Of a stretch of 64,000 bases of DNA, positions 1 to 7,131 are shown piece after piece (the first letter of the stretch is position 1; every line of letters begins with the position of its first letter). The stretch lies in NCBI GenBank assembly GCA_035577545.1, contig DATLVI010000039.1:1-64000 (forward strand). Reading direction: 5' to 3'. The position numbers and the translations under genes are program-made. Below the pieces are notes generated by a model. The model was not told the origin of the DNA. It worked only from the letters and a program-made list of their open reading frames with translations, and did not search any database. The DNA comes from Verrucomicrobiia bacterium (lineage in GTDB: Bacteria > Verrucomicrobiota > Verrucomicrobiia > Palsa-1439).

Positions 1-720
1 CTGCCGAACGTGGATGCAGCCGTTCTCGAAGTCGATGTGCTTCCATTGCAAGCCCATGATCTCCGACACCCGCAGCGTGCAGAACAGCGCAATCTCAGCC
101 ATCAGCCGCACGCCGTTATCCGGCAGCGCCGCCAGCAGCAGCCGGATCTGCTGATCGGTCAGCATCCGCTTCTCGCGTACCGGAAGGTTGCGGCCAACCG
201 TCACGCGCTTACACGGGTTCCGCTGGTCCCACACACCCCAGTCCTCGGCCTTGGTAAAGATCCCGCTCATCATCGTCAGCAGGTCGTGGCGCGCGTTGTA
301 CGACAACCCGGCCTTAGTCAGCGCCGCCATCCAATCGTCCAGGCGCCGCGTCGTGATCTCGCTCATCTGCATCTCGCCCCAGGTCGGGCGTATGTGAACG
401 CGGATGTGGCTCATGTACGCCGCTTGCGTGGTGCTTTTCAGGACTCCTGGACGGTCCAGATACGACTTGATGTAGTAGTTGTCCAGGAAATAGCCGAACT
501 TGATTTGGCTCTGCAATACGAGCTTGCTATTGTTGATGGTTTCCATCACCTGGTTCCGCTTGATGATGGCTTCGCGCTTGGTAAGCGGACCGAGCACGAT
601 CCTCTTCTTCATGCGGACCGTACCGCCGCAACCGTCGCGCACGTCAACCCAAGGAAGGATGTACCACAGGCCGTCCTTCCGCTGTCTCAAAGTTGGATTC
701 TGACACCTCTGTCTTGGCAT
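1..720 (-). CDS. int: Tyrosine-family site-specific integrase, C-terminus cut by window edge
   Basis: Reading the minus strand from an ATG at 720 (GGGAG ribosome site about 11 bases upstream) gives 240 codons open to the left edge. Residues 1-60 resemble an Arm-type N-terminal domain, 75-160 a SAM-like core-binding domain (YFLDNYYIKSYLDRPGV), and the catalytic domain starts near 190. The first catalytic Arg is visible in TLRVSEIMGLQWKHID; the HxxR and Tyr motifs lie outside the window. It would integrate and, with an excisionase, excise the phage. Its position at the edge of the phage-like genes suggests att is just to the left. Confidence 0.93.
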   Translation of the reverse strand, partial: MPRQRCQNPTLRQRKDGLWYILPWVDVRDGCGGTVRMKKRIVLGPLTKREAIIKRNQVMETINNSKLVLQSQIKFGYFLDNYYIKSYLDRPGVLKSTTQAAYMSHIRVHIRPTWGEMQMSEITTRRLDDWMAALTKAGLSYNARHDLLTMMSGIFTKAEDWGVWDQRNPCKRVTVGRNLPVREKRMLTDQQIRLLLAALPDNGVRLMAEIALFCTLRVSEIMGLQWKHIDFENGCIHVRQ

Positions 721-771
721 TTCGCGCTCACTCCCGTTGAGCAAACGCATAATAGCATCGCCGGACAGTAG

Positions 772-790
772 GCGCGGGGCGGTCACGCGG
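772..790. repeat. 19-bp direct repeat, copy 1, downstream of the XF1762-family gene
   Basis: GCGCGGGGCGGTCACGCGG occurs here and identically at 1224-1242. The two copies sit at the stop and start ends of the gene between them, so the gene looks like a cassette bounded by repeats. Confidence 0.8.
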
Positions 791-1238
791 TCACCTCCCA
801 GCGCAACTTCTCCTGAAGCGGATGTGTGTCGATACGCGGTCGGGACTCGCGGCTCCATCGACCTCCGCCAGCGGAACCGATGCACGTCCAGCCAACAGCT
901 CGGAGCGATGCGCCGGATTCAGTTGGCAGAGTGTACGTGATGAGCTTTTTGTAGCCGAGCGCAAACGTAGCACGCTGGCAGGCTCCGTACAACATCGAGT
1001 TAACGTTTTTTGTACCATCCGTGCAGGTCCGGTTGACTTCCAGCGTCCAGCCGTCGTCAGCCATTCGTGCTATTGGTCGGCCAACGATGGCGACGCCATG
1101 CACCACACCGGGAGTCGCTACAGCCACGCAAAACTTTGCCCCAGGCACCGGATTATGGTGACGGTGATGCAAGCGCACAAACTCGTTCGCCTCAGCTAAG
1201 CTGATCGGTACGAGCTGCAATGTGCGCGGGGCGGTCAC
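783..1238 (-). CDS. XF1762 family protein (GNAT-like fold), function unknown
   Basis: 151 residues. The pattern EANEFVRLHHRHH at residues 16-28, the block VAIVGRPIAR near 50, EVNRTCTDGTKNVNSMLYG near 68 and ITYTLPTESGASLRA near 100 are those of the XF1762 family, common on phages and plasmids and with an acetyltransferase-like core. The substrate is unknown. The GTG start overlaps the stop of the upstream gene (GTGA). It lies directly upstream of the integrase and between two 19-bp direct repeats, as expected of a mobile accessory gene. Confidence 0.8.
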   Translation of the reverse strand: MTAPRTLQLVPISLAEANEFVRLHHRHHNPVPGAKFCVAVATPGVVHGVAIVGRPIARMADDGWTLEVNRTCTDGTKNVNSMLYGACQRATFALGYKKLITYTLPTESGASLRAVGWTCIGSAGGGRWSRESRPRIDTHPLQEKLRWEVTA

Positions 1239-1242
1239 GCGG
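1224..1242. repeat. 19-bp direct repeat, copy 2, at the start of the XF1762-family gene
   Basis: Identical to 772-790. It covers the GTGA overlap between two genes, so the repeat also carries a stop/start junction. Confidence 0.8.
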
Positions 1243-1441
1243 CGTTCCTCCAGACCTTTTCCAGCAACCGTGTCGTGAGACTGGTCGAACGATAAATTAA
1301 CGTGCTACCCGCTGGAGACTTTCGCGTGTCCTGAGTTTTACCTTGCCGCACGTAGCACGATTCCATGTAGAGAATATCGTCCGGCGTGAGCGAGTGTCGT
1401 CCGACAGCCCAATCGCGGCTCAGTATTTCGAGTGTGGTCAC
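1235..1441 (-). CDS. Small protein of unknown function (68 aa)
   Basis: The open frame extends upstream, but the GTG at 1441 overlaps the stop of the next gene (GTGA), the usual junction in this region, so I start it there. The protein begins TTLEILSRDWAVGRH and is basic toward the end. No family is recognised. It is coupled to the XF1762 gene downstream. Confidence 0.55.
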   Translation of the reverse strand: MTTLEILSRDWAVGRHSLTPDDILYMESCYVRQGKTQDTRKSPAGSTLIYRSTSLTTRLLEKVWRNAA

Positions 1442-1614
1442 GCGGCAGACTCCTTTCGCGGCAGCGCCTCGCACCGCTGTTCGTTGAACGCAATCACGTC
1501 CCGCGCGACCTGATACAACTCCCGGTTGGCCAACATCAGAAACGTCTTGTACACCGCGCAGCGGCGCTTCCAGTCCGGGATCGAGGCGCGGGTTGGCGGC
1601 TTGCGGGGCGTCAT
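1438..1614 (-). CDS. Small protein of unknown function (58 aa)
   Basis: ATG at 1614 overlaps the stop of the gene upstream (ATGA) and its own stop overlaps the next start (GTGA). The product is MTPRKPPTRASIPDWKRR followed by a helical middle with a Cys at each end. The coupling on both sides is the main support; no family is recognised. Confidence 0.5.
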   Translation of the reverse strand: MTPRKPPTRASIPDWKRRCAVYKTFLMLANRELYQVARDVIAFNEQRCEALPRKESAA

Positions 1615-1907
1615 CGCGTGGCCTCGCCAGCACGGGACAGTATTAGCGTTGGGCCTTCATATTTACCGCCGTGGATGTAGTTCATCGTTTCCCCGGATTG
1701 CCAGTAGTCCATGATCTTGTCCGCGTCGGAGCCTTCAGCGAATCGCACGTCGCCGTTTTCGTAGTGGATTTCGATACGAACAACTTTCTCTTGTGGCTCC
1801 TTGATGCGTTCGATACGAGCGAATCCGCCTACGCCAGTCCCTTCATGCATGTGGGGAGAACCAATCGTTAGAACCTCTCCACAATCCATGCATTTGTAAT
1901 GGCTCAT
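1611..1907 (-). CDS. Small protein with an N-terminal CxxC knuckle (98 aa)
   Basis: The start is the ATG at 1907, overlapping the upstream stop (ATGA). The N-terminus MSHYKCMDCGEVLTIG has a single CxxC that could bind zinc with a partner; the rest is acidic with no clear family. The last residues EATR match the last residues of the upstream gene because a 15-base junction sequence is repeated (1611-1625 and 1904-1918). Confidence 0.6.
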   Translation of the reverse strand: MSHYKCMDCGEVLTIGSPHMHEGTGVGGFARIERIKEPQEKVVRIEIHYENGDVRFAEGSDADKIMDYWQSGETMNYIHGGKYEGPTLILSRAGEATR

Positions 1908-2413
1908 CGCGTGGCCTCCCGCTTGTAGATCAGAATGCTGTCGCCGTCCACCGATACAGAAGGTGGACGATATCCCGGCCTCAATGGAAACGTACAGGCC
2001 TCTTCTTGGTTCCAGCCGTGCTGAAGGCGCCAATAAAGAGTCGGGAGCTTAATGCCAAGGCGCGGAGCCAAGTCGATCAACAACACACGCTCTCCCCGAA
2101 AAGTCACCCACCTGTTTCTCCTGGTATTTCTGGCCTGTTCCTTGCGCGTCGCCCAGCGGCAATTTTCTGGACTGTAGTCACCGTCGTTGTCGATTCTTTC
2201 GATTGAATGCTTCAGGCTTGGGCGAGGTCCCATGTCAGCCCAAAAATTCAAAAAGGAAACAAGCCATCTATCGCAGACCTTTATGCCCCTGCCGCCGTAG
2301 AGTTTGTACTTGTGATGGGACGGTTTTCCGCATCGGTCCTTAATCCGCTGCCAAGCGTGGTATTCGGCGCTGGAGGAGGACGATCCTTGCCGCTGAATCT
2401 TACCCTTTCTCAC
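1904..2413 (-). CDS. Homing-endonuclease-like protein of the HNH/AP2-associated type
   Basis: 169 residues. The central block has EYHAWQRIKDRC, YGGRGIKVCDRW, DMGPRPSLKHSIERIDNDG and YSPENCRWATRKEQARN, the signature of phage-borne nuclease-like proteins often called HNH or AP2 proteins. The C-terminus (residues 105-150) looks like a helix-turn-helix. These are usually free-standing mobile genes. A GTG start overlaps the upstream stop. The nuclease activity is inferred from the family type. Confidence 0.7.
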   Translation of the reverse strand: MRKGKIQRQGSSSSSAEYHAWQRIKDRCGKPSHHKYKLYGGRGIKVCDRWLVSFLNFWADMGPRPSLKHSIERIDNDGDYSPENCRWATRKEQARNTRRNRWVTFRGERVLLIDLAPRLGIKLPTLYWRLQHGWNQEEACTFPLRPGYRPPSVSVDGDSILIYKREATR

Positions 2414-2616
2414 CGCGCCGCCCTCCGTGCCTTCGCTTTATCTTCGCGGTCTAGGTGGGAGACCAGGGCCTCAATGAAGAGTTGCTGAACGCTTTTTCCT
2501 GATTCAAGAGCTGCAAATTTTGCACGCGTGATTAAAGATACTGGTACCCTCGTCGAGAAGATTTTGACGTTTGGTTTGGAATCCTGCCCGGTTTGCTGTA
2601 TTGTTGATGCTGACAT
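2410..2616 (-). CDS. Ribbon-helix-helix-like small regulator (68 aa)
   Basis: From the ATG at 2616 the protein has a short strand-like stretch (VKIFSTRVPVSLITRAKF) followed by two helices (ESGKSVQQLFIEALVSHLD), the layout of Arc/MetJ/CopG-type DNA-binding proteins. It faces a divergent gene across a region with two dyads, so autorepression of a divergent promoter is plausible but inferred. Confidence 0.55.
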   Translation of the reverse strand: MSASTIQQTGQDSKPNVKIFSTRVPVSLITRAKFAALESGKSVQQLFIEALVSHLDREDKAKARRAAR

Positions 2617-2655
2617 GCTGAACACGATTATGAGCATGTTGACATGCCTTGTCAA
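2613..2655. promoter_or_regulatory. Two dyads between divergent genes, probable operator
   Basis: ACATGCT at 2613-2619 is mirrored by AGCATGT at 2633-2639, and TTGACA at 2639-2644 by TGTCAA at 2650-2655. They lie over the start of the minus-strand RHH-like gene and just before the plus-strand gene, where a repressor could control both. Confidence 0.5.
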
Positions 2656-2673
2656 GGCCTGTTGTCATGTCCG

Positions 2674-3003
2674 ATGAGAAAATCTGTGGAAATCTTCAAG
2701 GAGACGATTTTGGATAGGGAAATTAACGGGGATCGAGTGCCGATCTCGTTCGACATTGGGGATGCCGAACTGCGGAAGGCATTCAAGCGATTGTGCGAGG
2801 ACAGGGGCACTGACATGGCCTCGGTCCTGATCGCATACATCAAACAGGAGGTTGCAGAAAAAAGCCAGGAGAAGCCTCCGATGACCGAAGAAGACCGAAT
2901 CGTCAACGCCGTTCGGCTTTTCCTCAAGGACTGCAACCGCAAGCCGGTGGCGTTGCGATTGTTTCGTAATATGCTTCTGGAAATGTTAAAACCGTACATG
3001 TAG
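2674..3003 (+). CDS. Small protein, possible regulator (109 aa)
   Basis: I start at the ATG at 2674; one at 2644 would place the N-terminus inside the dyads. The product contains VPISFDIGDAELRKAFKRL followed by a helix, which resembles the strand-helix start of ribbon-helix-helix proteins, then a charged helical C-terminus. It diverges from the RHH-like gene at 2616. The function is unknown. From 3004 to 3223 there is no gene: it holds a 6-bp dyad (GTACCA 3070 and TGGTAC 3098) and a weak promoter candidate, TTGAAT (3156) with a 17-base spacer to AAATAT. Confidence 0.5.
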   Translation: MRKSVEIFKETILDREINGDRVPISFDIGDAELRKAFKRLCEDRGTDMASVLIAYIKQEVAEKSQEKPPMTEEDRIVNAVRLFLKDCNRKPVALRLFRNMLLEMLKPYM

Positions 3004-3223
3004 GCGCTGTTTCTGTTCTGAAAAGCTGATGTCGGACAGATTCCACGGCACTTGCAGCCACGAAAACACGTACCATAATCGCAATCTTGTTCGCGGGTGG
3101 TACTTATACCTATTTCTAGGCGGGTGTTTTCCACAGAACTGCCCGAAATATCCGCTTGAATTGGCGCTAAATCTGTGCAAATATGACGATGTTACCAGCG
3201 TTACTTAGGGGGCATTGATAACG

Positions 3224-3688
3224 ATGGACCCGACGACCCAAGAAGTCGAGGAGTACCAGCTTGCGCTGACCGCAGTTCAAAAGGCGTGCAATCTTATCTT
3301 TGATGAAATGAAGGCGCTTCGGGACCATCCGGGGCGTAATAGCGGCCCACTGTATCCCAACCCATCCGGCTTCGACCGCTGGAAGCCCGTGCTGGACGCC
3401 AGGGACGAGCCGCAGGCGATCCGCGAGATGCGCGAATCCGGCAAGGACGATACCCGGCGGAAGGCTGCCTGCGGTGCGCTGACGCGCTACGTGATAGCGG
3501 TCAACCTGCAAGCCTGCCTGCAATCCTACAGGGCCGGTAAACGTAGCGCTTTATTTGCCAACATGATTCGCTTGAAACGCGACTTAATGTTGTTGTTTGA
3601 GATCCGAATGCGCCCGAAACTGCGGGAGGAATCCTTTCGCCAGTTATCGGACTCGATCAGATCGCGGCGCGTTCCCACTCAAGTTTGA
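3224..3688 (+). CDS. Helical protein of unknown function (154 aa)
   Basis: The ATG at 3224 lies 11 bases after GGGGG; an earlier TTG at 3215 is too close to it. The protein is mostly helical and charged, with no membrane segment or recognised domain. Its last 32 bases overlap the end of the convergent gene at 3657-4433, so the two transcripts collide. Confidence 0.55.
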   Translation: MDPTTQEVEEYQLALTAVQKACNLIFDEMKALRDHPGRNSGPLYPNPSGFDRWKPVLDARDEPQAIREMRESGKDDTRRKAACGALTRYVIAVNLQACLQSYRAGKRSALFANMIRLKRDLMLLFEIRMRPKLREESFRQLSDSIRSRRVPTQV

Positions 3689-4433
3689 ACCGCCGTACCA
3701 CGCCGTTCTTACGGATCTTATCCGCAAATGGCGTGTGTCGTCTAACCGCTGGCGGCGGCCGCTCTCCGGCGCTAGTGGTCAGCAATCCCCACAACAGCAG
3801 CACGACCGCATTAGCGGGCAGGAATGCCGCATAGAGCAATTCCCACTTCAGTGCAACGATGTATTGCAGAAAGAACGTCAGCCCCTGAATGGTGAAGTAC
3901 GTCATCAGGCCGAGCCAATAGACAACTGTATTGTGGCGCTGCGCGTCCAGAATCAGGAACACGGCGAGAAGCAGGAGACCGATTACGACGGCGAAGCTGA
4001 GCGAGGAATATACGAGGCAGGTGATTTGAAGGATGCGGAGGAAGCCGGAATCGGGAGTGATGGCGTAGCCTTGGACGACCATCAAGCCGCCGGAGCCGAG
4101 GGCGGCAACGGGCAGCATGACCACCAGCGGAAGCCAGCGGGTGCCGCGTGGCGCATAAGCGATCATCCAATAGACCTCAGCGGCGGCGGCGATCTGTAGC
4201 GCGATTATAATCCAGCGCGAGAGCACCCACGCCACAGCGTAGGCTTGCGAGCGTAAGTCAAAGAAGTAGGCGAACGAGATCGTTACGGTGAGCTGGACGG
4301 CGGCATAGGTGCAGAAGAATCGATAGCGGCGAGCGAGGCCGAGCCAGAGATAGCGGGATAACAGAAAGACGAGAGCTATGACCGCCCCGCCCCGCAGAAG
4401 TTGTATCCACACGGTAGAGCAAGTGTGCCACAA
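3657..4433 (-). CDS. Seven-helix membrane protein of unknown function
   Basis: About seven hydrophobic segments span residues 12-30, 40-58, 68-88, 100-120, 135-160, 170-190 and 200-220, with a short basic cytoplasmic tail (RRFKLEWERA). The start is uncertain: TTG at 4433 or GTG at 4412, neither with a clear ribosome site. It looks more like a chromosomal-type membrane protein than a virion protein and may be accessory cargo. Confidence 0.65.
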   Translation of the reverse strand: MWHTCSTVWIQLLRGGAVIALVFLLSRYLWLGLARRYRFFCTYAAVQLTVTISFAYFFDLRSQAYAVAWVLSRWIIIALQIAAAAEVYWMIAYAPRGTRWLPLVVMLPVAALGSGGLMVVQGYAITPDSGFLRILQITCLVYSSLSFAVVIGLLLLAVFLILDAQRHNTVVYWLGLMTYFTIQGLTFFLQYIVALKWELLYAAFLPANAVVLLLWGLLTTSAGERPPPAVRRHTPFADKIRKNGVVRRFKLEWERAAI

Positions 4434-4456
4434 TTCTGCGGGCGAGGCAAATCTCC

Positions 4457-4579
4457 CTACTTAACCGGGGTACATTGCGGCCAACAGGGAGGAGGATCAA
4501 TATCGAAGGATCCGGTACTCACCTTGTAGCCGACCGCCAGTACTACGACGGCAAAAATGGTGATGGCAAGTTTCTTCAT
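4457..4579 (-). CDS. Tiny secreted or membrane peptide (40 aa)
   Basis: A short frame with a strong AAGGAG site 8 bases before its ATG. It encodes MKKLAITIFAVVVLAVGY, a signal peptide or single membrane segment, then a short tail ending in PPCWPQC. It lies just downstream of the holin-like gene at 4594, so a lysis-accessory (spanin-like) role is possible but not shown; no lipobox is present. Confidence 0.55.
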   Translation of the reverse strand: MKKLAITIFAVVVLAVGYKVSTGSFDIDPPPCWPQCTPVK

Positions 4580-4593
4580 TTGTAATGCTCCTT

Positions 4594-4977
4594 TTAGTTA
4601 CTATCGGACTTTCTGCGGAACATCGGTATGACGCTAATGATAAAGCGGTCAAAGATCAGCAGCACCAGCGGAACCAGGATGCCCATCAACAGTTTCCAGA
4701 TGGTGTCGAGCGTAGCCTCGATTTTGGTCAGCCGAACATCGAGGGACAGCGCCCGGAGATCGGATACGGAACGTTCAAGCTGCGTGAGGTGTTCCGCATT
4801 CTGTAGCGATTGTTGGAAGGCCGCTTCAGCCTTCTCGTTTTGCGGGATATAGCGGAAGCGCTCTTGTGCGGTCATCACCAGCACAGCGAGGCTAAACAGA
4901 CCGGCGATGAAAAAGACTAGAGTGCGAAACCACATGGCCTGCTCCGATACGTACAGGTCAACCTCGACGTAGTGCAT
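4594..4977 (-). CDS. Two-membrane-segment protein with a coiled coil, holin candidate
   Basis: 127 residues. One hydrophobic segment lies at 18-38 (LVFFIAGLFSLAVLVM), then a helical linker with heptads at 50-90, then a second at 95-118 (LLMGILVPLVLLIFDRF), ending in basic residues. The size and layout fit a holin or a membrane partner of lysis. It is one of several small membrane proteins between 4.4 and 7.1 kb, so which is the holin cannot be told. Confidence 0.55.
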   Translation of the reverse strand: MHYVEVDLYVSEQAMWFRTLVFFIAGLFSLAVLVMTAQERFRYIPQNEKAEAAFQQSLQNAEHLTQLERSVSDLRALSLDVRLTKIEATLDTIWKLLMGILVPLVLLIFDRFIISVIPMFRRKSDSN

Positions 4978-5028
4978 GTGAACCTCATTGTGGAATGGGT
5001 GCCTTTCGTGGATAAGATCGGAAGCCGC

Positions 5029-5475
5029 TTACTCCGCTTCCGCCAATTGTGCTAGAAAGCCTGGGTCGATGCGAACCGGAGGATCGCCCGGCCACAGCCC
5101 AATGTGTTGGCAATCAATCAGAATGACCTGTGAGCAGAACTCCTCGTTTGGCTTGCTGCTAACGAATCCGAACAAGAATCTCAGGATGCCGCGCTTGTTG
5201 TATTTTCGCCCTACGAGCGCATCACGAGCAAAGAAGTAGGCCACGCGCTCCTGGCTCTCCGACACCGCCAGACCGACCACCTTCCACGTCTTGGTGTCGC
5301 TCCAATCCACATGCGTGAACCGCACGCCACGCTTCGGATCGGCGCTGAAGCAATCATCGGGCACGCCCATCTGGTCGAACACCAGCTCGACGTGGCAGTA
5401 GGGCGATTGGGTCCACCAGCCGATTGCGCGGTCGATCAGGCCACCGGCGGATACCAGTTTGAATGCGAGTTTCAT
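5029..5475 (-). CDS. Permuted papain-fold (YiiX/NlpC-P60-like) hydrolase
   Basis: 148 residues from the ATG at 5475 (an upstream ATG at 5505 is possible). The family shows a His first and the Cys later: SPYCHVELVF near residue 24 and EEFCSQVILIDCQ near 112. Such phage proteins are thought to cleave amide or ester bonds in cell-wall or membrane substrates. Here it sits in the lysis neighbourhood, suggesting an accessory wall hydrolase. Confidence 0.65.
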   Translation of the reverse strand: MKLAFKLVSAGGLIDRAIGWWTQSPYCHVELVFDQMGVPDDCFSADPKRGVRFTHVDWSDTKTWKVVGLAVSESQERVAYFFARDALVGRKYNKRGILRFLFGFVSSKPNEEFCSQVILIDCQHIGLWPGDPPVRIDPGFLAQLAEAE

Positions 5476-5524
5476 TGTGATATGCTTATCTCGTGGAGCA
5501 AACAACCACAGGAACCACGCGCGG

Positions 5525-5601
5525 GCCGGTGTCGCTCGCGTTGGCTGAGCACCGCTCCTGTAAAGCGGACTGCGCAGGTTCGATTCCTGTCACCGGCTCC
5601 A
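5525..5601 (+). tRNA. tRNA-Thr (anticodon TGT)
   Basis: Full cloverleaf: acceptor GCCGGTG/CACCGGC, D stem GCTC/GAGC, anticodon stem CCGCT/AGCGG, T stem GCAGG/CCTGT with TTCGATT loop, and an encoded CCA. The anticodon loop is CCTGTAA, so position 33 is C instead of the near-universal T. It is on the strand opposite the neighbouring phage genes. Confidence 0.85.
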
Positions 5602-5649
5602 ATCCTCCAACCCCATCATCATCAGCACGCCCGTAAATCGCTCTCTTGT

Positions 5650-5724
5650 GGGCTTGTAGCTCAACGGGAGAGCGGCTGGCCTGCACCCAGTCAGATCTCG
5701 GTTCAAATCCGAGCGAGTCCACCA
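5650..5724 (+). tRNA. tRNA-Ala (anticodon TGC)
   Basis: Acceptor GGGCTTG/CGAGTCC contains a G3-T70 wobble pair, the alanine identity mark. D stem GCTC/GAGC, anticodon stem GCTGG/CCAGT, T stem CTCGG/CCGAG and an encoded CCA are all present. The loop is CCTGCAC, again with C at position 33. A loop shifted by one base would read GCA (Cys), but the G3-T70 pair favours Ala. Confidence 0.82.
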
Positions 5725-5728
5725 AAAT

Positions 5729-5803
5729 CCAGGCGTCGGGTAGCGGCCACCCACTTGCCTTGGGAGCAAGCCCACGCTGGTTCGAATCCAGCCGCCTGGA
5801 CCA
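5729..5803 (+). tRNA. tRNA-Pro (anticodon TGG)
   Basis: Perfect acceptor CCAGGCG/CGCCTGG, D stem GGGT/ACCC, anticodon stem CTTGC/GCAAG with loop CTTGGGA, T stem GCTGG/CCAGC, encoded CCA. Position 33 is the normal T here. Confidence 0.92.
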
Positions 5804-5816
5804 GATTTTCGTGGTC

Positions 5817-5842
5817 CCCGGAAGGACTTGACCTCCTCCGGG
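5817..5842 (+). other. Hairpin in the spacer between tRNA genes
   Basis: CCCGGA at 5817 pairs with TCCGGG at 5837, with an inner AGG/CCT pair. The spacer 5804-5888 holds no T-arm (no GGTTCRA), so it is not a fifth tRNA; it may be a processing structure or a tRNA remnant. Confidence 0.4.
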
Positions 5843-5888
5843 CGAAGGACACCATGAGAGATTCATGGGCGGCCACGACGTATTCCCC

Positions 5889-5976
5889 GGAAGGTGCCGT
5901 CGAAGGTCGGCAAACTGCCTCGAAAGCAGCGGTATGGTGCTGAACCATAGGGGTTCGATTCCTCCACCTTCCTCCA
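5889..5976 (+). tRNA. tRNA-Ser (anticodon CGA)
   Basis: Acceptor GGAAGGT/ACCTTCC, anticodon loop CTCGAAA, a long variable arm (TATGG/CCATA) typical of class II serine tRNAs, T loop TTCGATT and encoded CCA. The D arm is compact and the T stem has one mismatch, so it may be slightly degraded. Confidence 0.82.
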
Positions 5977-5981
5977 ATGCC

Positions 5982-6182
5982 TCATTCCTTGCCGAACACG
6001 ATGTAAGCCACGTCCTCGGTGTTAGGGCGCACGTCTTTAGGAGCCATGCCGATGTAGTGCTTGCAGGTCTGGTCGGCCTTCATGCCGTCGTGGAAGGCGA
6101 TACGGTTCGTGCTACCGCATACCGGGCAGTCGCGGCTGTAGGCTACCGTACGCTGCGCGACTAGGCGGATCTCATCGGCCAT
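5982..6182 (-). CDS. Small protein with a CPVCG zinc knuckle (66 aa)
   Basis: Contains CPVCGSTNR at 19-27 and a later Cys and His (TCKHYIG), enough for a small zinc site. It overlaps the upstream gene by 11 bases. No family is recognised. Confidence 0.5.
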   Translation of the reverse strand: MADEIRLVAQRTVAYSRDCPVCGSTNRIAFHDGMKADQTCKHYIGMAPKDVRPNTEDVAYIVFGKE

Positions 6183-6477
6183 GCGGCTCTCCCTCTACTG
6201 GCCGTCCCGTCGCGTCGCGCAGCAACACTTCCAGCTTGTGAATGTAGTCCAGCGCTTCGGTGAGACGGCTGTTCACCAGCGTATGTATCTCGGCGAGCTT
6301 AACGTCCGTAGTGCTATGGCTCTCTTTGAGCGCATCCGCCACGAGCTTCGCGGCGTCCGCTGCTCGCTTGGCGTTGCGGTTCGCCAGCCAAGAATTGAAT
6401 GCCGCCAGCACTGGGCCAGCCGCGACAGCACCGAACATCGTGATCGCCGCAGCGGTTGGGATGTTGTTGAAGTCCAT
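6172..6477 (-). CDS. Single-pass membrane protein with coiled coil (101 aa), holin-like
   Basis: One hydrophobic segment at residues 10-28 (ITMFGAVAAGPVLAAF) is followed by a heptad-rich helix containing VKLAEIHTLVNSRLTEAL, a pattern seen in many small phage proteins next to endolysins. A role in lysis timing is plausible from type and location. Confidence 0.55.
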   Translation of the reverse strand: MDFNNIPTAAAITMFGAVAAGPVLAAFNSWLANRNAKRAADAAKLVADALKESHSTTDVKLAEIHTLVNSRLTEALDYIHKLEVLLRDATGRPVEGEPHGR

Positions 6478-6630
6478 TTACAATTTTCCGAGCAGCAGCA
6501 AGATCAGGATGATGACCAGAATCAGGCCCACTACGCCGGATGGCCCGTAGCCCCAGCCTTGCGAGTGGGGCCACGTCGGTAATCCGCCGATCAGCAGCAG
6601 GATGAGAACGATCAACAAGATAAGCCACAT
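6478..6630 (-). CDS. DUF3309 family small membrane protein (50 aa)
   Basis: Two hydrophobic runs flank the family core GGLPTWPHSQGWGYGPSG. The family is widespread in bacteria and its role is unknown. I start at the ATG at 6630, where the family begins. It is one of four adjacent small membrane genes. Confidence 0.85.
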   Translation of the reverse strand: MWLILLIVLILLLIGGLPTWPHSQGWGYGPSGVVGLILVIILILLLLGKL

Positions 6631-6634
6631 GGCA

Positions 6635-6796
6635 TCACTTGATGATCTGGAAAGCGGCGTCGCTGACTCGCAGCAGGAAAGCGAGTAGGCCCATCGCAAA
6701 CGAGATGCGGCCGATCTCCTGTAGCTTCGGATTCGCGGAAAGTGCGTACATCAGGACGCCCACCAGGGCGACCAATAAACTCAAGTAAATTATCAT
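6635..6796 (-). CDS. Two-helix small membrane protein (53 aa)
   Basis: ATG at 6796 has AAGGAGAACC upstream. Hydrophobic segments lie at 2-18 (IIYLSLLVALVGVLMYA) and 30-45 around a short polar loop. The size fits a class II holin. It overlaps the next gene upstream by 4 bases. Confidence 0.55.
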   Translation of the reverse strand: MIIYLSLLVALVGVLMYALSANPKLQEIGRISFAMGLLAFLLRVSDAAFQIIK

Positions 6797-7095
6797 GGAT
6801 GGTTCTCCTTTACTTCGGTTGGCTGAGGTGGGACGGCGGGCGCGACTTCGGTGGTCTTGGTGGACAACTCGGTGCGTTGAACGGTTCCAGCGGGCGGCGG
6901 TGTGGTGGCTTGCTGCGACAGGCCCCACTTCGCGCCGCAAGCCCCGCTGAAGGCAGACAGCAGCGCCATGATGATTAGCTGGAATCCTGTCTCGTATTTC
7001 GGCGTGAAGAATACTGTGAGTGCGCCCATGATTGCGAGCGTCAGCCCGAGGAACATGATGAGCAGGTCGAGCGATGGTTGGTCGGATCTAGGCAT
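6793..7095 (-). CDS. Two-helix membrane protein with Pro/Thr-rich tail (100 aa)
   Basis: Hydrophobic segments at about 9-27 and 36-55, then a polar tail rich in Pro, Thr and Glu. I start at the ATG at 7095 (MPRSDQPSLDLL). It heads the small-membrane-protein array; holin or holin-partner by position only. Confidence 0.55.
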   Translation of the reverse strand: MPRSDQPSLDLLIMFLGLTLAIMGALTVFFTPKYETGFQLIIMALLSAFSGACGAKWGLSQQATTPPPAGTVQRTELSTKTTEVAPAVPPQPTEVKENHP

Positions 7096-7131
7096 GATTG
7101 GTTTCGGTCTCAGGATTACGCGCAAGGTGGT

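Noticed and set aside
10-771. Long plus-strand open frame at the left end
   Set aside because: It is the shadow of the integrase gene, which has a clear protein signature on the minus strand.
5525-5976. A tRNA gene as the phage attachment site
   Set aside because: The tRNA cluster is about 5 kb from the integrase and flanked by phage genes, so these are phage-carried tRNAs.
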